Assembly (NCBI RefSeq): GCF_005116665.1
Contig: NZ_SWCJ01000007.1
Location: 95,331 to 159,330, forward strand
DNA from: Ferrimonas aestuarii
GTDB taxonomy: Bacteria; Pseudomonadota; Gammaproteobacteria; Enterobacterales; Shewanellaceae
DNA length: 64,000 nucleotides
Reading direction: 5' to 3'
Below the pieces are notes generated by a model. The model was given only the letters and a program-made list of their open reading frames with translations. It searched no databases and was not told the origin of the DNA. Both the position numbers and the translations under genes were made by a program. Shown one piece after another: positions 9,269-18,174 of the stretch; within the stretch, counting starts at the first letter, position 1, and each line of letters begins with the position of its first letter.

Positions 9269-9607
9269 ATGAATCCGCATCAATTTTTTAAACTACTCAG
9301 CGACGAAACCCGACTGCGCTGCGTTCTGCTTCTTGCTCGTGAAGAGGAGCTGTGTGTGTGTGAGCTGGTTAGTGCTCTGGAAGAGAGCCAGCCTAAGATC
9401 TCCCGCCACCTAGCAACCTTGCGCAGCCATGGTCTGCTAAAAGATCGTCGTCGAGGTCAGTGGGTATTCTACTCTGTGAGTGAGGAGCACCCAGGTTGGT
9501 TAAGAAATATTGTGGCGGCATTAGGTAACTCCAACTGTCTGGCTGAAACCTATCAAGCCGATGTTAAGCGCTTAGCAGCCATGGCAGAACGCCCCTCACG
9601 CTGCTAG
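9269..9607 (+). CDS. arsR: ArsR-family arsenic-responsive repressor
   Basis: A 112-residue winged-helix repressor when started at [17 protein letters not shown], which has a GAGGAA ribosome binding site; the earlier ATG at 9242 lies inside the promoter. The metal-sensing cysteine pair is visible in the DNA-binding helix region as ELCVCEL, the E. coli-type As(III) site, and the protein ends in -RC. The DNA-recognition helix is in [16 protein letters not shown]. It most likely represses the downstream GAPDH and arsJ genes until arsenite is present. Confidence 0.92.
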   Translation: MNPHQFFKLLSDETRLRCVLLLAREEELCVCELVSALEESQPKISRHLATLRSHGLLKDRRRGQWVFYSVSEEHPGWLRNIVAALGNSNCLAETYQADVKRLAAMAERPSRC

Positions 9608-9627
9608 CCAAATTTGAGGAACAAAAG

Positions 9628-10629
9628 ATGTTACGTGTTGGTATTAATGGCTTTGGTCGTATGGGTCGCTTGGTGCTTCGCACCGCCATGCAACGTCAAC
9701 TTCCAATCCAGTTTGTTCAGGTAAATGATCCTGCGGCGGATGCCCACACCATGGCTCACCTGGTGCAGTTTGATTCCGTTCATGGCACTTGGGATGAGTC
9801 AATCTCAGCCACCGATGAGCAGATGCTGATCGCCGGCCAACAGATACGCTACACCCAACACCGTGACATCGATGCCAATGACTGGTCTGACTGCGATCTC
9901 GTTATTGAAGCCAGCGGAAAATTCAAAACCCGTGAGCAATTAGATAAGTATCTAGCTCAAGGGGTTAAAAGGGTGGTAGTAACCGCTCCGGTCAAAGATG
10001 ACTCGGTACTCAACGTGGTGGTTGGGGTCAATGATCATCTGTTTAATGCTGATAAGCACCCAATTGTGACCGCCGCCTCCTGCACCACCAACTGCTTGGC
10101 ACCTGTGGTTAAAGTGATCCATGAGCAGCTTGGGATCAAGCACGGCAGCATCACCACCATTCACGATATCACCAATACCCAGTCAATTTTGGATCAGCCC
10201 CACAAGGATCTGCGCCGTGCCCGTGCCAGCGGCCAAAGCCTGATCCCAACGACCACAGGCTCGGCCAAAGCGATCACTCAGATCTTCCCAGAGCTGACCG
10301 GCAAACTGAACGGTCACGCCATCCGTGTGCCGCTGGCCAACGCGTCTATTACCGATTGCGTATTTGAGGTCGAGCGAGATACCACCGCCGATGAGGTTAA
10401 CGCCATGCTTAAGTGCGCCGCCGAAGGCGAACTTGAAGGCGTTCTGGGTTTTGAATCACGCCCACTGGTATCCGTGGATTACAAAACCGACCCACGCTCC
10501 AGCATCATCGATGCATTGTCCACCATGGTGGTAAACGATCGCCAAGTGAAGATCTACGCCTGGTACGACAACGAGTGGGGTTATGTAAATCGCACCATCG
10601 AACTGGCTCTAAAAGTCGGAAACGCCTAA
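9628..10629 (+). CDS. Arsenic-associated glyceraldehyde-3-phosphate dehydrogenase
   Basis: A 333-residue GAPDH with the NAD-binding start [11 protein letters not shown] and the catalytic signature ASCTTNC. It lies in the arsR-arsJ operon, so it is inferred to be the dedicated arsenate-resistance isoenzyme. It uses arsenate in place of phosphate to form 1-arseno-3-phosphoglycerate, which ArsJ then exports. Its stop codon directly abuts the arsJ start, suggesting translational coupling and stoichiometric production. The glycolytic GAPDH is expected elsewhere on the chromosome. Confidence 0.93.
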   Translation: MLRVGINGFGRMGRLVLRTAMQRQLPIQFVQVNDPAADAHTMAHLVQFDSVHGTWDESISATDEQMLIAGQQIRYTQHRDIDANDWSDCDLVIEASGKFKTREQLDKYLAQGVKRVVVTAPVKDDSVLNVVVGVNDHLFNADKHPIVTAASCTTNCLAPVVKVIHEQLGIKHGSITTIHDITNTQSILDQPHKDLRRARASGQSLIPTTTGSAKAITQIFPELTGKLNGHAIRVPLANASITDCVFEVERDTTADEVNAMLKCAAEGELEGVLGFESRPLVSVDYKTDPRSSIIDALSTMVVNDRQVKIYAWYDNEWGYVNRTIELALKVGNA

Positions 10630-11820
10630 ATGAACGCAGGGCTTAAACAGTACCTGCTGATCACCACCAACTACTGGGGCTTTACCCTGACCGACGGCGC
10701 TCTGCGTATGTTGGTGGTGCTCTACTTCTATCAGCTTGGGTATTCCGGCTTTGCTTTGGCGTCGCTGTTTCTGTTCTATGAGATCTTCGGCATTGTCACC
10801 AACTTAGTTGGTGGCTACCTAGGGGCTCGGTTAGGCCTAAATCGCACCATGCAAATTGGCATGGTGCTGCAGATAGGCGCCCTGATGATGTTGGCGGTTC
10901 CCGACAGTTACCTGACACTGGTCTGGGTGATGGCCGCTCAAGGGATCTCAGGCATCGCCAAAGATCTCAATAAGATGAGCGCAAAAAGTGGCGTCAAACT
11001 TCTGTTGCCCGAGCAGCAACAAGGCAAGCTCTATCACTACGTGGCTTTGCTGACTGGGTCTAAGAACGCCCTAAAAGGGGTAGGTTTTTTCCTCGGGGGC
11101 GTGCTACTGAGCCAGTTTGGATTTCAATCTGCGGTCACCATTATGGCCATCGCTCTGGCTCTGATATTGGTACTGACTCAGCTGGGACTGACTCAGGAGC
11201 TGGGTAAAACCAAAGCCAAACCCAAATTCCGCCAACTGTTCTCCAACAGTCGCAGCATCAATGTGCTCTCCGCCGCCCGCCTGTTCCTATTCGGAGCTCG
11301 AGACGTATGGTTTGTAATTGCACTGCCGGTGTTCATGGCATCTCAGCTCAATTGGAGCCAACAACAGATTGGAGCCTTTATGGCGGTGTGGATCATCGGC
11401 TACGGCTTGGTCCAGGGCATTGGCCCAAAACTGACAGGAAAAGCAAATCGGCCTTGGCGTGATTGCTTACTGTGGCTAGCTCCATTGACCCTATCGCCGC
11501 TGGCGATCATTGGCGCTTTAGCCCTGGGTTGGAACCTGACTTTAAGCCTCACCATTGGCCTACTTATCTTCGGCGCCCTGTTTGCGGTCAACAGCTCCCT
11601 GCACTCCTACCTGATCCTCGCGTTCAGCCGAGGTGAAGGGGTATCACTGGACGTTGGCTTCTATTACATGGCCAACGCCAGCGGCAGATTGCTGGGCACC
11701 GTGCTTTCCGGCGCCCTGTATCAAATTGGCGGTCTGGAAACCTGCTTGCTGGTCTCCAGCTTAATGCTGGCCACCGCTTGGGGAATCAGCTTGCTTCTGC
11801 CTTCGCAACTCGACGCTTAG
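10630..11820 (+). CDS. arsJ: ArsJ, organoarsenical major facilitator efflux permease
   Basis: A 396-residue MFS transporter with about 12 hydrophobic segments. The N-terminus NYWGFTLTDGALRMLVVLYFY is typical of ArsJ. It exports the unstable product 1-arseno-3-phosphoglycerate, which then falls apart outside the cell to arsenate, giving arsenate resistance without reduction. It starts at the base after the GAPDH stop codon. No arsC or arsB is visible in the operon. The last 35 bases overlap the convergent membrane-protein gene. Confidence 0.93.
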   Translation: MNAGLKQYLLITTNYWGFTLTDGALRMLVVLYFYQLGYSGFALASLFLFYEIFGIVTNLVGGYLGARLGLNRTMQIGMVLQIGALMMLAVPDSYLTLVWVMAAQGISGIAKDLNKMSAKSGVKLLLPEQQQGKLYHYVALLTGSKNALKGVGFFLGGVLLSQFGFQSAVTIMAIALALILVLTQLGLTQELGKTKAKPKFRQLFSNSRSINVLSAARLFLFGARDVWFVIALPVFMASQLNWSQQQIGAFMAVWIIGYGLVQGIGPKLTGKANRPWRDCLLWLAPLTLSPLAIIGALALGWNLTLSLTIGLLIFGALFAVNSSLHSYLILAFSRGEGVSLDVGFYYMANASGRLLGTVLSGALYQIGGLETCLLVSSLMLATAWGISLLLPSQLDA

Positions 11821-12583
11821 CGCGCTGACGCCAAGCTAGGTACAACATCAGATAGAGGGTCGCCAATCCCAAGGCGGCCCCAGTTCCTAACGTTACGCCC
11901 AGTAATGGATAACAGGCGTACACTGCCAAGCCGTAAACAATCAAACTGCCCACCCCAAACGGATAATGCTTTGCCAGCACCATCACAGGCCGGTTGTCAT
12001 AATCCAAGCGAAGCAGCAACATCAACGGGAACAGGGTCACTGGGAACGCCGCCATTACCCCTGCAAGGCTTTTTGGCAACCAGTGAGACAGTGCCGTAAT
12101 AATCAGTACAATCACCGCCGCCAGTAACGCTCGTCCCCAAATCATCGCTTTGGAAGGTTTAACAGCAACAAATTCAGGCTCTTTCACATCACGGCACAGA
12201 TAGATTGCTAACAGTGCCACAACCGTTGCCACCAATGCGCCATAGACACCTAAAGGTGGTAAAGACTGAGCCACAGCGGCAAAACTGGCTAGTGCTGCCA
12301 CAGACAATACCATTGGCCACCAACTTTTAATCTGCATTCTATCCGCTAGCAAGGTGAATACCACACAGTAGCCCGTAGTCGCGGCCAGCCCCAATAATCC
12401 ATAGAGCGCCGCCTCGGAAGCGTAATCGGCACCATGCTCAATACCATAGAAAAACAGCACGATGGCGGTACCCAAAGGGTAGCCAGATAAGACCCCCGCA
12501 ATGCGCGGCCCCACTCGCTCAGCCAGCCAAGCCAAACCCACGACCGCAGCCACTGCCGCCAGAACTTTAAAAAAAATTAACAC
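11786..12583 (-). CDS. Multi-pass membrane protein of unknown function
   Basis: A 265-residue hydrophobic protein starting at GTG, with about eight predicted membrane helices. The two halves look like a duplication: AGVLSGYPLGTAIVLFFYG near residue 35 matches AGVMAAFPVTLFPLMLLLR near residue 178. The layout resembles GlpM/DUF3147-like or small permease families, but I do not recognise it firmly. It ends inside the 3' end of arsJ (35-base antisense overlap), so it is convergent with the ars operon and probably not part of it. A C-terminal basic tail (RQRAKRRVAKAE) suggests a cytoplasmic end. Confidence 0.75.
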   Translation of the reverse strand: MLIFFKVLAAVAAVVGLAWLAERVGPRIAGVLSGYPLGTAIVLFFYGIEHGADYASEAALYGLLGLAATTGYCVVFTLLADRMQIKSWWPMVLSVAALASFAAVAQSLPPLGVYGALVATVVALLAIYLCRDVKEPEFVAVKPSKAMIWGRALLAAVIVLIITALSHWLPKSLAGVMAAFPVTLFPLMLLLRLDYDNRPVMVLAKHYPFGVGSLIVYGLAVYACYPLLGVTLGTGAALGLATLYLMLYLAWRQRAKRRVAKAEAS

Positions 12584-12739
12584 CGATATTATTCCGATTT
12601 ATAGGGATAGAATAAGGATATCAGCCTTTTAGCCATCACCAACTCCCAGTCGTGATCCCCTTCACAGAGTTGCGCATGAATCTTTATAACGCTGGAGATA
12701 GACTGTAGGGAAACCAAATTCTGGTTAAGGAAACCGTGG

Positions 12740-13150
12740 ATGAACTATTTATACAAACGCTTTGGTCTACCAAGCATCGCCTTCCTTGAGCACTTCATAT
12801 TGATCATCATCACCATTGCGACACTAGTGGCCATTGGCCAAGAGATCGCGATCATGGTCAACAATCGTCACGTCGCCCTAGCGGATCTGCTATTGCTGTT
12901 CATCTACTTAGAAGTGTTGGCCATGGTGGCAGGCTATGCGGCAGAGGGTCACCTTCCGATCCGAATGCCAATTTACATCGCCATTGTCGCCTTGGCTCGC
13001 TATCTGATTCTCGACATGAAAGCGATGGAAGATTGGCGGGTGTTGGCGGTCTCCGTCTCAGCTCTGCTGTTAGCAGCCACAGTTCTGGTCATCAACTACG
13101 CTCAATTGACCAAGCGCAAAGCCATCAAGCTGCCGGAAAACAACGAATAA
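12740..13150 (+). CDS. psiE: PsiE-family phosphate-starvation-inducible membrane protein
   Basis: A 136-residue protein with four predicted membrane helices, the PsiE length and topology; the family segment LLLLFIYLEVLAMVAGYA is clear. In E. coli psiE is under PhoB and cAMP-CRP control; its function is unknown. The start has an AAGGA site eight bases upstream. No convincing Pho box could be read in the 156-base upstream gap. Its position near an arsenate resistance operon is notable, since arsenate is a phosphate analogue. Confidence 0.88.
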   Translation: MNYLYKRFGLPSIAFLEHFILIIITIATLVAIGQEIAIMVNNRHVALADLLLLFIYLEVLAMVAGYAAEGHLPIRMPIYIAIVALARYLILDMKAMEDWRVLAVSVSALLLAATVLVINYAQLTKRKAIKLPENNE

Positions 13151-13151
13151 C

Positions 13152-13178
13152 AAAAAGGCGCCTCAAGGCGCCTTTTTT
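13152..13178. terminator. Bidirectional terminator between psiE and the yecH-like gene
   Basis: AAAAAGGCGCC pairs with GGCGCCTTTTT around a 4-base loop, with A and T tracts on both sides, so it can end transcripts from both converging genes. Confidence 0.85.
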
Positions 13179-13204
13179 AATTCACGGATAAATATAGACA
13201 CCGA

Positions 13205-13447
13205 TTAGTGGCTGCACATGTTGCCACGATTCAAGACATAGCCATCGCCCTGACTCGCCACTTTCTCCATCTTAATGAAGAACTTCAAAATCTGATCGAT
13301 GTTTTGATCTTCCAAACGACAGGTATGAAATTTTACCGCTTCGCCAAAATTGGCAACGGTTAACTGCTGCAACTGCTCCAGCGTCAACGGCTCAGATTGC
13401 TCGCCAATCAGGTTTAACAGTTCATGGGCGTGAATGGAATCAGACAT
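13205..13447 (-). CDS. YecH-family (DUF2492) putative metal-binding protein
   Basis: An 80-residue protein started at MSDSIHAHELLNLIGE; upstream in-frame codons lack family similarity. It matches the YecH/DUF2492 family, in which the N-terminal HAHELL and the segment FHTCR carry conserved His and Cys residues, and the C-terminal NRGNMCSH adds a further Cys-His pair. These residues suggest a small cytoplasmic metal-binding protein. Function is unknown in the family. Confidence 0.82.
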   Translation of the reverse strand: MSDSIHAHELLNLIGEQSEPLTLEQLQQLTVANFGEAVKFHTCRLEDQNIDQILKFFIKMEKVASQGDGYVLNRGNMCSH

Positions 13448-13685
13448 AACAGTACTCCTAATAGAATTGATGCCAATTATATGCAACTTTAGGGTTCAGT
13501 CCATGATCCAGTCACGATTTTGCCACCTTTTCTCAATTTAACGCTTTGTCGGCCAAGTCCCTCCCACACTCAAAAAGATCAAAATTCACCCTTAACCGTT
13601 AATTTTTAGGCACCTTCTCAATACAGTCACTACACTTAATTTAATTTTTGAGGCAATCCATCGTTTGAGTATTGAGGTGTCCTAT

Positions 13686-13979
13686 ATGTCCTTAACCAAG
13701 TCGGAGTTGACCCAGAATCTGGTGACTAAGCTCAACCTATCCACCAACGACGCCAAAGAGTTGGTCGATGCATTTTTTGAAGAGATTCGAAACTGTCTAG
13801 AAAATGGCGAGGAGGTTAAGCTCAGTGGCTTTGGGGTATTCCATCTTAGAGACAAAAGCCCTCGCCCCGGCCGTAACCCCAAAACTGGCGAAGAACATGA
13901 GATTTCCGGTCGCCGAGTCGTAACCTTTGCTGCGGGCGGTAAACTCAAAGGTCGCGTTGCCACACTTAAAGCAGAGTAA
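13686..13979 (+). CDS. Integration host factor alpha-like protein
   Basis: A 97-residue DNABII protein. The start at MSLTKSEL has a GAGG site eight bases upstream; the ORF opens seven codons earlier without one. Strong alpha-subunit features are [21 protein letters not shown], the DNA-intercalating arm [10 protein letters not shown] and RRVVTF. IHF bends DNA at specific sites. Canonical ihfA lies after pheST in gammaproteobacteria, but here the gene stands alone between a yecH-like gene and rluA, so it may be a relocated ihfA or a paralogue. The C-terminus ([14 protein letters not shown]) is shorter than that of E. coli IhfA. Confidence 0.85.
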   Translation: MSLTKSELTQNLVTKLNLSTNDAKELVDAFFEEIRNCLENGEEVKLSGFGVFHLRDKSPRPGRNPKTGEEHEISGRRVVTFAAGGKLKGRVATLKAE

Positions 13980-13987
13980 TCCAGAGA

Positions 13988-14007
13988 CGGCTTTATGGAT
14001 AAAGCCG
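13988..14007 (+). terminator. Weak hairpin after the ihfA-like gene
   Basis: CGGCTTTA pairs with TAAAGCCG around TGGA, eight bases after the stop. Only a short, interrupted T-rich stretch follows, so termination is uncertain. Confidence 0.4.
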
Positions 14008-14123
14008 ACTACTCTTTTCATCAAGTGAGTTGAGCCGCTACGCAACATAAGCGGCTGTCAGAGCCCTTGAATCAACCCCAGCAAATGCGTATGGTTATCG
14101 CCCGATTTTACGAGGTGATGCCC

Positions 14124-14780
14124 ATGGCGCTGCTTGATTACCGCCCCCCAACGACCCCATTTCTTGATGTCCTGTATCAGGACGACGCCATCATGGTGGT
14201 CAATAAACCCAGCGGATTGCTATCGGTACCGGGGCGCGATCCTAAACACGCAGACAGCGTCTACAACCGTGCCCTCACCCTAACACCACAAGTGTTCGTG
14301 GTGCACCGACTGGACATGGCCACCTCAGGGTTAATGGTACTGGCGCTAACAAAAGACGCCGAACGAGAGTTGCATCGCCAGTTCCGCGAAAAAGAGCCCA
14401 GTAAGACCTATCTGGCTCGCGTCTGGGGTCATCTAAGTGAACCCGAAGGCGAAGTGGATCTGCCGCTAATTTGCGACTGGCCTAATCGGCCGCTGCAAAA
14501 GGTCTGTTTCGAACACGGCAAGCCGTCCCAGACCCAATACCGCACACTTAGCCAAGACGACACCAGCACTCTCGTCGAGCTGACGCCAATTACCGGACGT
14601 TCGCATCAGCTTCGAGTGCATATGCTCTCCCTAGGCCACCCCATTGTCGGGGATGAGTTTTATGCAGAGGGCGACGCCTTTAATGCTGCGGACAGGCTGC
14701 TGCTTCATGCTCACAAGCTTTGCATTACTCATCCTGAAAGCAATGACCCGATCGAGTTCGAAGCACCGTTGCCGTTTTAA
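14124..14780 (+). CDS. rluA: RluA-type dual-specificity RNA pseudouridine synthase
   Basis: A 218-residue protein started at MALLDYRPP, with a GAGG site eight bases upstream; this gives E. coli RluA length (219). The catalytic aspartate is in the motif HRLDMATSGL, and ICDWPNRP and PITGRSHQLRVHM are family hallmarks. RluA modifies U746 of 23S rRNA and U32 of several tRNAs. It shows high similarity to the enteric enzyme and no S4 domain, as expected. The longer reading frame from 14067 is not supported. Confidence 0.95.
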   Translation: MALLDYRPPTTPFLDVLYQDDAIMVVNKPSGLLSVPGRDPKHADSVYNRALTLTPQVFVVHRLDMATSGLMVLALTKDAERELHRQFREKEPSKTYLARVWGHLSEPEGEVDLPLICDWPNRPLQKVCFEHGKPSQTQYRTLSQDDTSTLVELTPITGRSHQLRVHMLSLGHPIVGDEFYAEGDAFNAADRLLLHAHKLCITHPESNDPIEFEAPLPF

Positions 14781-14798
14781 TCACGGCAACAACAAAGC

Positions 14799-14827
14799 AA
14801 AATCGCCTCCCAATGGGAGGCGATTTT
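14799..14827. terminator. Bidirectional terminator between rluA and asnA
   Basis: AAAATCGCCTCCC pairs with GGGAGGCGATTTT around a 3-base loop. The symmetric A and T ends suit both converging genes. Confidence 0.85.
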
Positions 14828-14863
14828 AATTCTGTCGCTGAGATGCTTGAGCCGTGGCTCAGA

Positions 14864-15841
14864 TTAAAGCATGGTTTGGCAAGGCTGCTGCCACACACCA
14901 CACTGCACTTGGCCGATGTGAGACAGACGCAACATAAACATGGTCAATCGAGACTGGCCGATGCCACCACCAATGGTTTGCGGCAGTTGCCCCTGCAGAA
15001 GCTGCTGATGCCAAGGCTGCGCCATCTGAGCTTCACGCTGAGCCAATGTCATCTGGCGCTGCAGAGCCTCGGCATCAACGCGTATGCCCATTGAGCTAAG
15101 CTCAAACGCATCTTCCAGTTCCGAATGCCACACCAAGATGTCACCGTTTAACCCCTGCCCCAATTCTGACATGGTGCTCCAGTCATCGTAATCCGGAGCG
15201 CGACAATCATGGGCTTCACCGTCTTCCAGCTTGCCACCGATGCCCATCAAGAATACCGCGCCATGCTCTTTGCAGATCGCTTGCTCACGCTGTTTCGCAG
15301 TGAGCTCAGGGTAACGTTGGCGCAAGGCCTCCGCATGGATAAAGGTAATGGTTTCTGGCAATTGGGTTGGTAAACCATACTGCTGACTGATCTGCTGCTC
15401 GGTGGCCTTTAAGGCCCCGTAGATCGCCTCCACTCGTTGAGTCAGCCCCTCTAAAGTGCGATGACCTTGAGGCAGAACCTGTTCCCAGTCCCACTGATCC
15501 ACATACACCGAGTGCTTAGGCCCAAGACTATCTTCATCAGGACGAAGCGCTTTCATGTGCGCCACAATGCCTTCGCCCTCAGAGAAATCAAATCGACCCA
15601 ACAGGCCCCGTTTCCACTTCGCCAGTGAGTGCACCACCTCAAAGCTACGCTCAGGGATGGCTTTTACCTTTACTGAGACCGCCTGCTCGTAACCGGACAG
15701 ATCGTCCTGAATGCCAGAGCCCACTTCAGAGAGCATCGGCGCTTGCACCTCCAACAGATTCAGGCGCTGACACAGCTCACGGCTAAAGGTGTCTTTGACA
15801 AAACCGATCTGTTGTTGACGTTCAATAAAGCCCTGCTTCAT
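14864..15841 (-). CDS. asnA: Ammonia-dependent asparagine synthetase AsnA
   Basis: A 325-residue protein from [16 protein letters not shown], preceded by a GAGGA ribosome binding site; an in-frame ATG 11 codons upstream lacks one. It resembles class II aminoacyl-tRNA synthetases, with [20 protein letters not shown] and the C-terminal [12 protein letters not shown] motif. It converts aspartate and ammonia to asparagine with ATP. It is divergent from asnC, its expected activator, with a 153-base intergenic region that should carry the AsnC sites. Confidence 0.96.
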   Translation of the reverse strand: MKQGFIERQQQIGFVKDTFSRELCQRLNLLEVQAPMLSEVGSGIQDDLSGYEQAVSVKVKAIPERSFEVVHSLAKWKRGLLGRFDFSEGEGIVAHMKALRPDEDSLGPKHSVYVDQWDWEQVLPQGHRTLEGLTQRVEAIYGALKATEQQISQQYGLPTQLPETITFIHAEALRQRYPELTAKQREQAICKEHGAVFLMGIGGKLEDGEAHDCRAPDYDDWSTMSELGQGLNGDILVWHSELEDAFELSSMGIRVDAEALQRQMTLAQREAQMAQPWHQQLLQGQLPQTIGGGIGQSRLTMFMLRLSHIGQVQCGVWQQPCQTML

Positions 15842-15994
15842 GGCATTTTCCTCAGTTAATAAGTGCTTCTGCATTTAATAATTCAACAGAACACAGCCTT
15901 TATTCAATAATCATCAACAAATAAAGCTTTACGCATTTTAAATCATTAAAATTTAGCGCTAGAATTGAGAAATCATTATTTATAGGTACAAAAA

Positions 15995-16456
15995 ATGTCC
16001 ACAGATTACCGAATCGATAATCTCGATAAAGCGGTCTTAAGTGCATTGCAGGCGGATGCCCGAACTCCCTACGCTGAATTGGCCAAACAAAATGGCGTCA
16101 GCCCAGGCACCATTCATGTGCGAGTGGAGAAGATGAAACAGGCAGGCATCATCACCTCGGCTCAGGTGATGGTGGATCCCAAAAAGTTGGGCTATCAGGT
16201 GTGTTGTTTTATCGGCATCAACCTAAAGGCGGCTGGAGACTATCCTGAAGTGCTGGCCAAATTGCAGGCCTTACCGCAAGTGGTTGAAGCCTACTACACC
16301 ACGGGTCATTACAGCATCTTCACTAAAATTTTGATTCGAAATATCGATGCACTGCATGATCTACTGGTGAACCACATCCAGTGCATCGAACAGATCCAAT
16401 CCACAGAAACACTGCTGTCACTGCAACAACCGATCATGCGCCAGATTCAGCCTTAA
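15995..16456 (+). CDS. asnC: AsnC, Lrp-family transcriptional regulator
   Basis: A 153-residue Lrp/AsnC regulator with an N-terminal winged helix (DKAVLSALQADARTPYAELA) and a C-terminal RAM ligand-binding domain. It matches E. coli AsnC, which activates the divergent asnA gene when asparagine is low. The -10-like sequence near 15960 and the AT-rich shared region fit mutual control. Confidence 0.94.
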   Translation: MSTDYRIDNLDKAVLSALQADARTPYAELAKQNGVSPGTIHVRVEKMKQAGIITSAQVMVDPKKLGYQVCCFIGINLKAAGDYPEVLAKLQALPQVVEAYYTTGHYSIFTKILIRNIDALHDLLVNHIQCIEQIQSTETLLSLQQPIMRQIQP

Positions 16457-16482
16457 CGACGGAACCTGGCAGCAAAACCGAT

Positions 16483-17853
16483 TCAATTCAGCAAGCGTGC
16501 ATGCAGACGATTGGTGATCGCTTCCACTTCACTGCTGGCCACTAGGAAACACAGGTTATGAGCGCTGGCTCCCTGACAGAACATGCGAATGTTGCTATCG
16601 CCAATCGCATCGAGCACTCGAATGCCGATCCCCGAGGTATGGGCAATGTGGTTGCCTATTACCGCCAGCAACGACAGATCTCGTTCCACCTCAACTCGGC
16701 AAAGTGGTGCTAACTCCTCCAGTAGCGCCTCGGTTATTAGAGAGCGGCCGCTGGAATCTGAACCGGTCTGATCGAGAGTGAGTGCCACCGACACTTCAGA
16801 GGTGGTAATGAGATCCACTGAAATTCGATGCCTTGCCAAAATCGCAAATAGCTCCGCCAGAAACCCTTGGGAGTGCAGCATGTTCAAGCTGTGGGCAGTC
16901 AATAGCGTCTGGCCTCGACGCAAACTTAGCGCACGAAACTTAGGTCGACTCTCACAGTGGTTTCGAATCCAAGTTCCGCCCTGTTCCGGCGCGCGAGTGC
17001 AGCCGACGAACACCGGTGTTTGACTGCGCTGTGCAGGTAAAATGGTGGCGGGGTGCAGAATCTTAGAACCAAAAGTGGCCATCTCAGCCGCTTCGGAAAA
17101 GCTCAGCTCAGCAATGGGTTTAGCATCTACCACAACTCTAGGGTCGCAGCTATAAATACCATTCACGTCAGTCCAAATCGCCAGCGCGCTGGCTCCCAGC
17201 GCTTCTGCCAACAGCGCCGCACTAAAATCCGAGCCACCTCGTCCTAACGTGGTGACATTCCCTTCATCATCCGCACCAATAAAGCCTTGAGTAACCACGA
17301 CTTGATTCTCGGTAAGTGGCAACAACTGCTCTAACGCATTCAAGGTAAGTGAGGCACAATCGGGTGTGGCTTTCCCATGATGACCGTCGGTTCTCATCAC
17401 TCGGGTTACATCAAAATTGACCGCATCGACACCCAACTGTTTCAAAACCTGAGTCAGCAATAATGAGGAACAGCGTTCGCCAATCGACAATAGACTATCA
17501 GCCAATGGGGCAAGCTGATCCCCAGTACAATGGCTGATGCGATCCACCAAATTGGCCATCTGCGTCAATAAGGCATCAACGGCCGCGCGAATCTCGCTGC
17601 CACTCAATTGATCGACGATGGCATACTCGATGGCGGCAATCTCTTTGAGAAGTCGCTGCCGCTCGTTGTTAGGAAGATCCGCTTGAGTTAACTCAACCAA
17701 TCGGTTGGTAACCCCTGCCGCTGCGCTAACAACCACGACCCGAGTTGTGGGGTCGGACACAATAATGGATGCGCACTGAGAGAGAGCCGTAAAATCGGCA
17801 ACGGAGGTGCCGCCAAACTTGGCGACTTGTAGAGGTGTACTTGCATTCGTCAT
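16483..17853 (-). CDS. lysC: Lysine-sensitive aspartokinase (LysC, AK III type)
   Basis: A 456-residue monofunctional aspartokinase from MTNASTPLQVAKFGGTSVADF; the ORF opens 18 codons earlier inside the riboswitch expression platform, so that extension is rejected. Kinase motifs KFGGTSVADF and TTLGRGGSDFSAALLAEAL are clear, and two ACT domains follow from about residue 310. It makes aspartyl phosphate at the start of lysine, methionine and threonine synthesis and is probably inhibited by lysine. The lysine riboswitch upstream adds control at RNA level. It ends 26 bases from the convergent asnC. Confidence 0.95.
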   Translation of the reverse strand: MTNASTPLQVAKFGGTSVADFTALSQCASIIVSDPTTRVVVVSAAAGVTNRLVELTQADLPNNERQRLLKEIAAIEYAIVDQLSGSEIRAAVDALLTQMANLVDRISHCTGDQLAPLADSLLSIGERCSSLLLTQVLKQLGVDAVNFDVTRVMRTDGHHGKATPDCASLTLNALEQLLPLTENQVVVTQGFIGADDEGNVTTLGRGGSDFSAALLAEALGASALAIWTDVNGIYSCDPRVVVDAKPIAELSFSEAAEMATFGSKILHPATILPAQRSQTPVFVGCTRAPEQGGTWIRNHCESRPKFRALSLRRGQTLLTAHSLNMLHSQGFLAELFAILARHRISVDLITTSEVSVALTLDQTGSDSSGRSLITEALLEELAPLCRVEVERDLSLLAVIGNHIAHTSGIGIRVLDAIGDSNIRMFCQGASAHNLCFLVASSEVEAITNRLHARLLN

Positions 17854-17856
17854 AAC

Positions 17857-17880
17857 TTCGAACCTGTAACTTTGTTCGAA
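17857..17880 (-). promoter_or_regulatory. lysC ribosome-binding-site hairpin (riboswitch expression platform)
   Basis: On the minus strand TTCGAAC and GTTCGAA pair around a 10-base loop, and the weak ribosome binding site (CAGG) of lysC lies at the base of this stem, just before the ATG. It lies directly downstream of the lysine aptamer, so it could hide the translation start in one ligand state. No T-tract is present, which points to translational rather than transcriptional control. Confidence 0.5.
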
Positions 17881-17921
17881 GAGCCTGGCTCGACAACACG
17901 CCACCACTTAGGCATGTTCGA

Positions 17922-18090
17922 CCAGAAGCTCTCCACCACATCCTTAGGTGACAGTCATAGGGATTCAGCCCTATCAACCGAGGGATGGGCGATCGACCAC
18001 CGGCTCCCTCTCGGCGTTACTCCCCCTGATTTTGGCTCACTGAGCGTCGACGCTCTCGTCAAAACTGCCTGGGTAACGCACCTCTTCTGG
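17922..18090 (-). promoter_or_regulatory. Lysine riboswitch (L box) aptamer
   Basis: The lysC leader contains the L-box core in order on the minus strand: CCAGAAGAGGTGCGTT, then AGGGGGAGTAACGCCGAGAGGG, then AGGGCTGAATCCCTATGACTGTCACC, and finally the closing CTTCTGG that pairs with the opening CCAGAAG (P1). The order and spacing follow the E. coli lysC riboswitch closely. Lysine binding is expected to switch off lysC. Confidence 0.93.
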
Positions 18091-18145
18091 CCCTGCACAC
18101 TAATGGCTACATTTTCGCCACTTAGGTGTACAGGGAGTGACCGCA

Positions 18146-18174
18146 ACTAAACCTTATTGGAAATTCATTGTCAA
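18146..18174 (-). promoter_or_regulatory. Promoter of the lysC riboswitch transcript
   Basis: On the minus strand a consensus -35 TTGACA (plus 18169-18174) and a -10 TTTAGT (plus 18146-18151) are 17 bases apart, about 55 bases upstream of the aptamer. Confidence 0.6.

Noticed and set aside
12584..12739. Pho box upstream of psiE
   Set aside because: No pair of CTGTCAT-like repeats could be read.
17872..18150. Plus-strand ORFs in the lysC leader
   Set aside because: The region is a lysine riboswitch on the opposite strand; the ORFs are shadows of its GC-rich stems.
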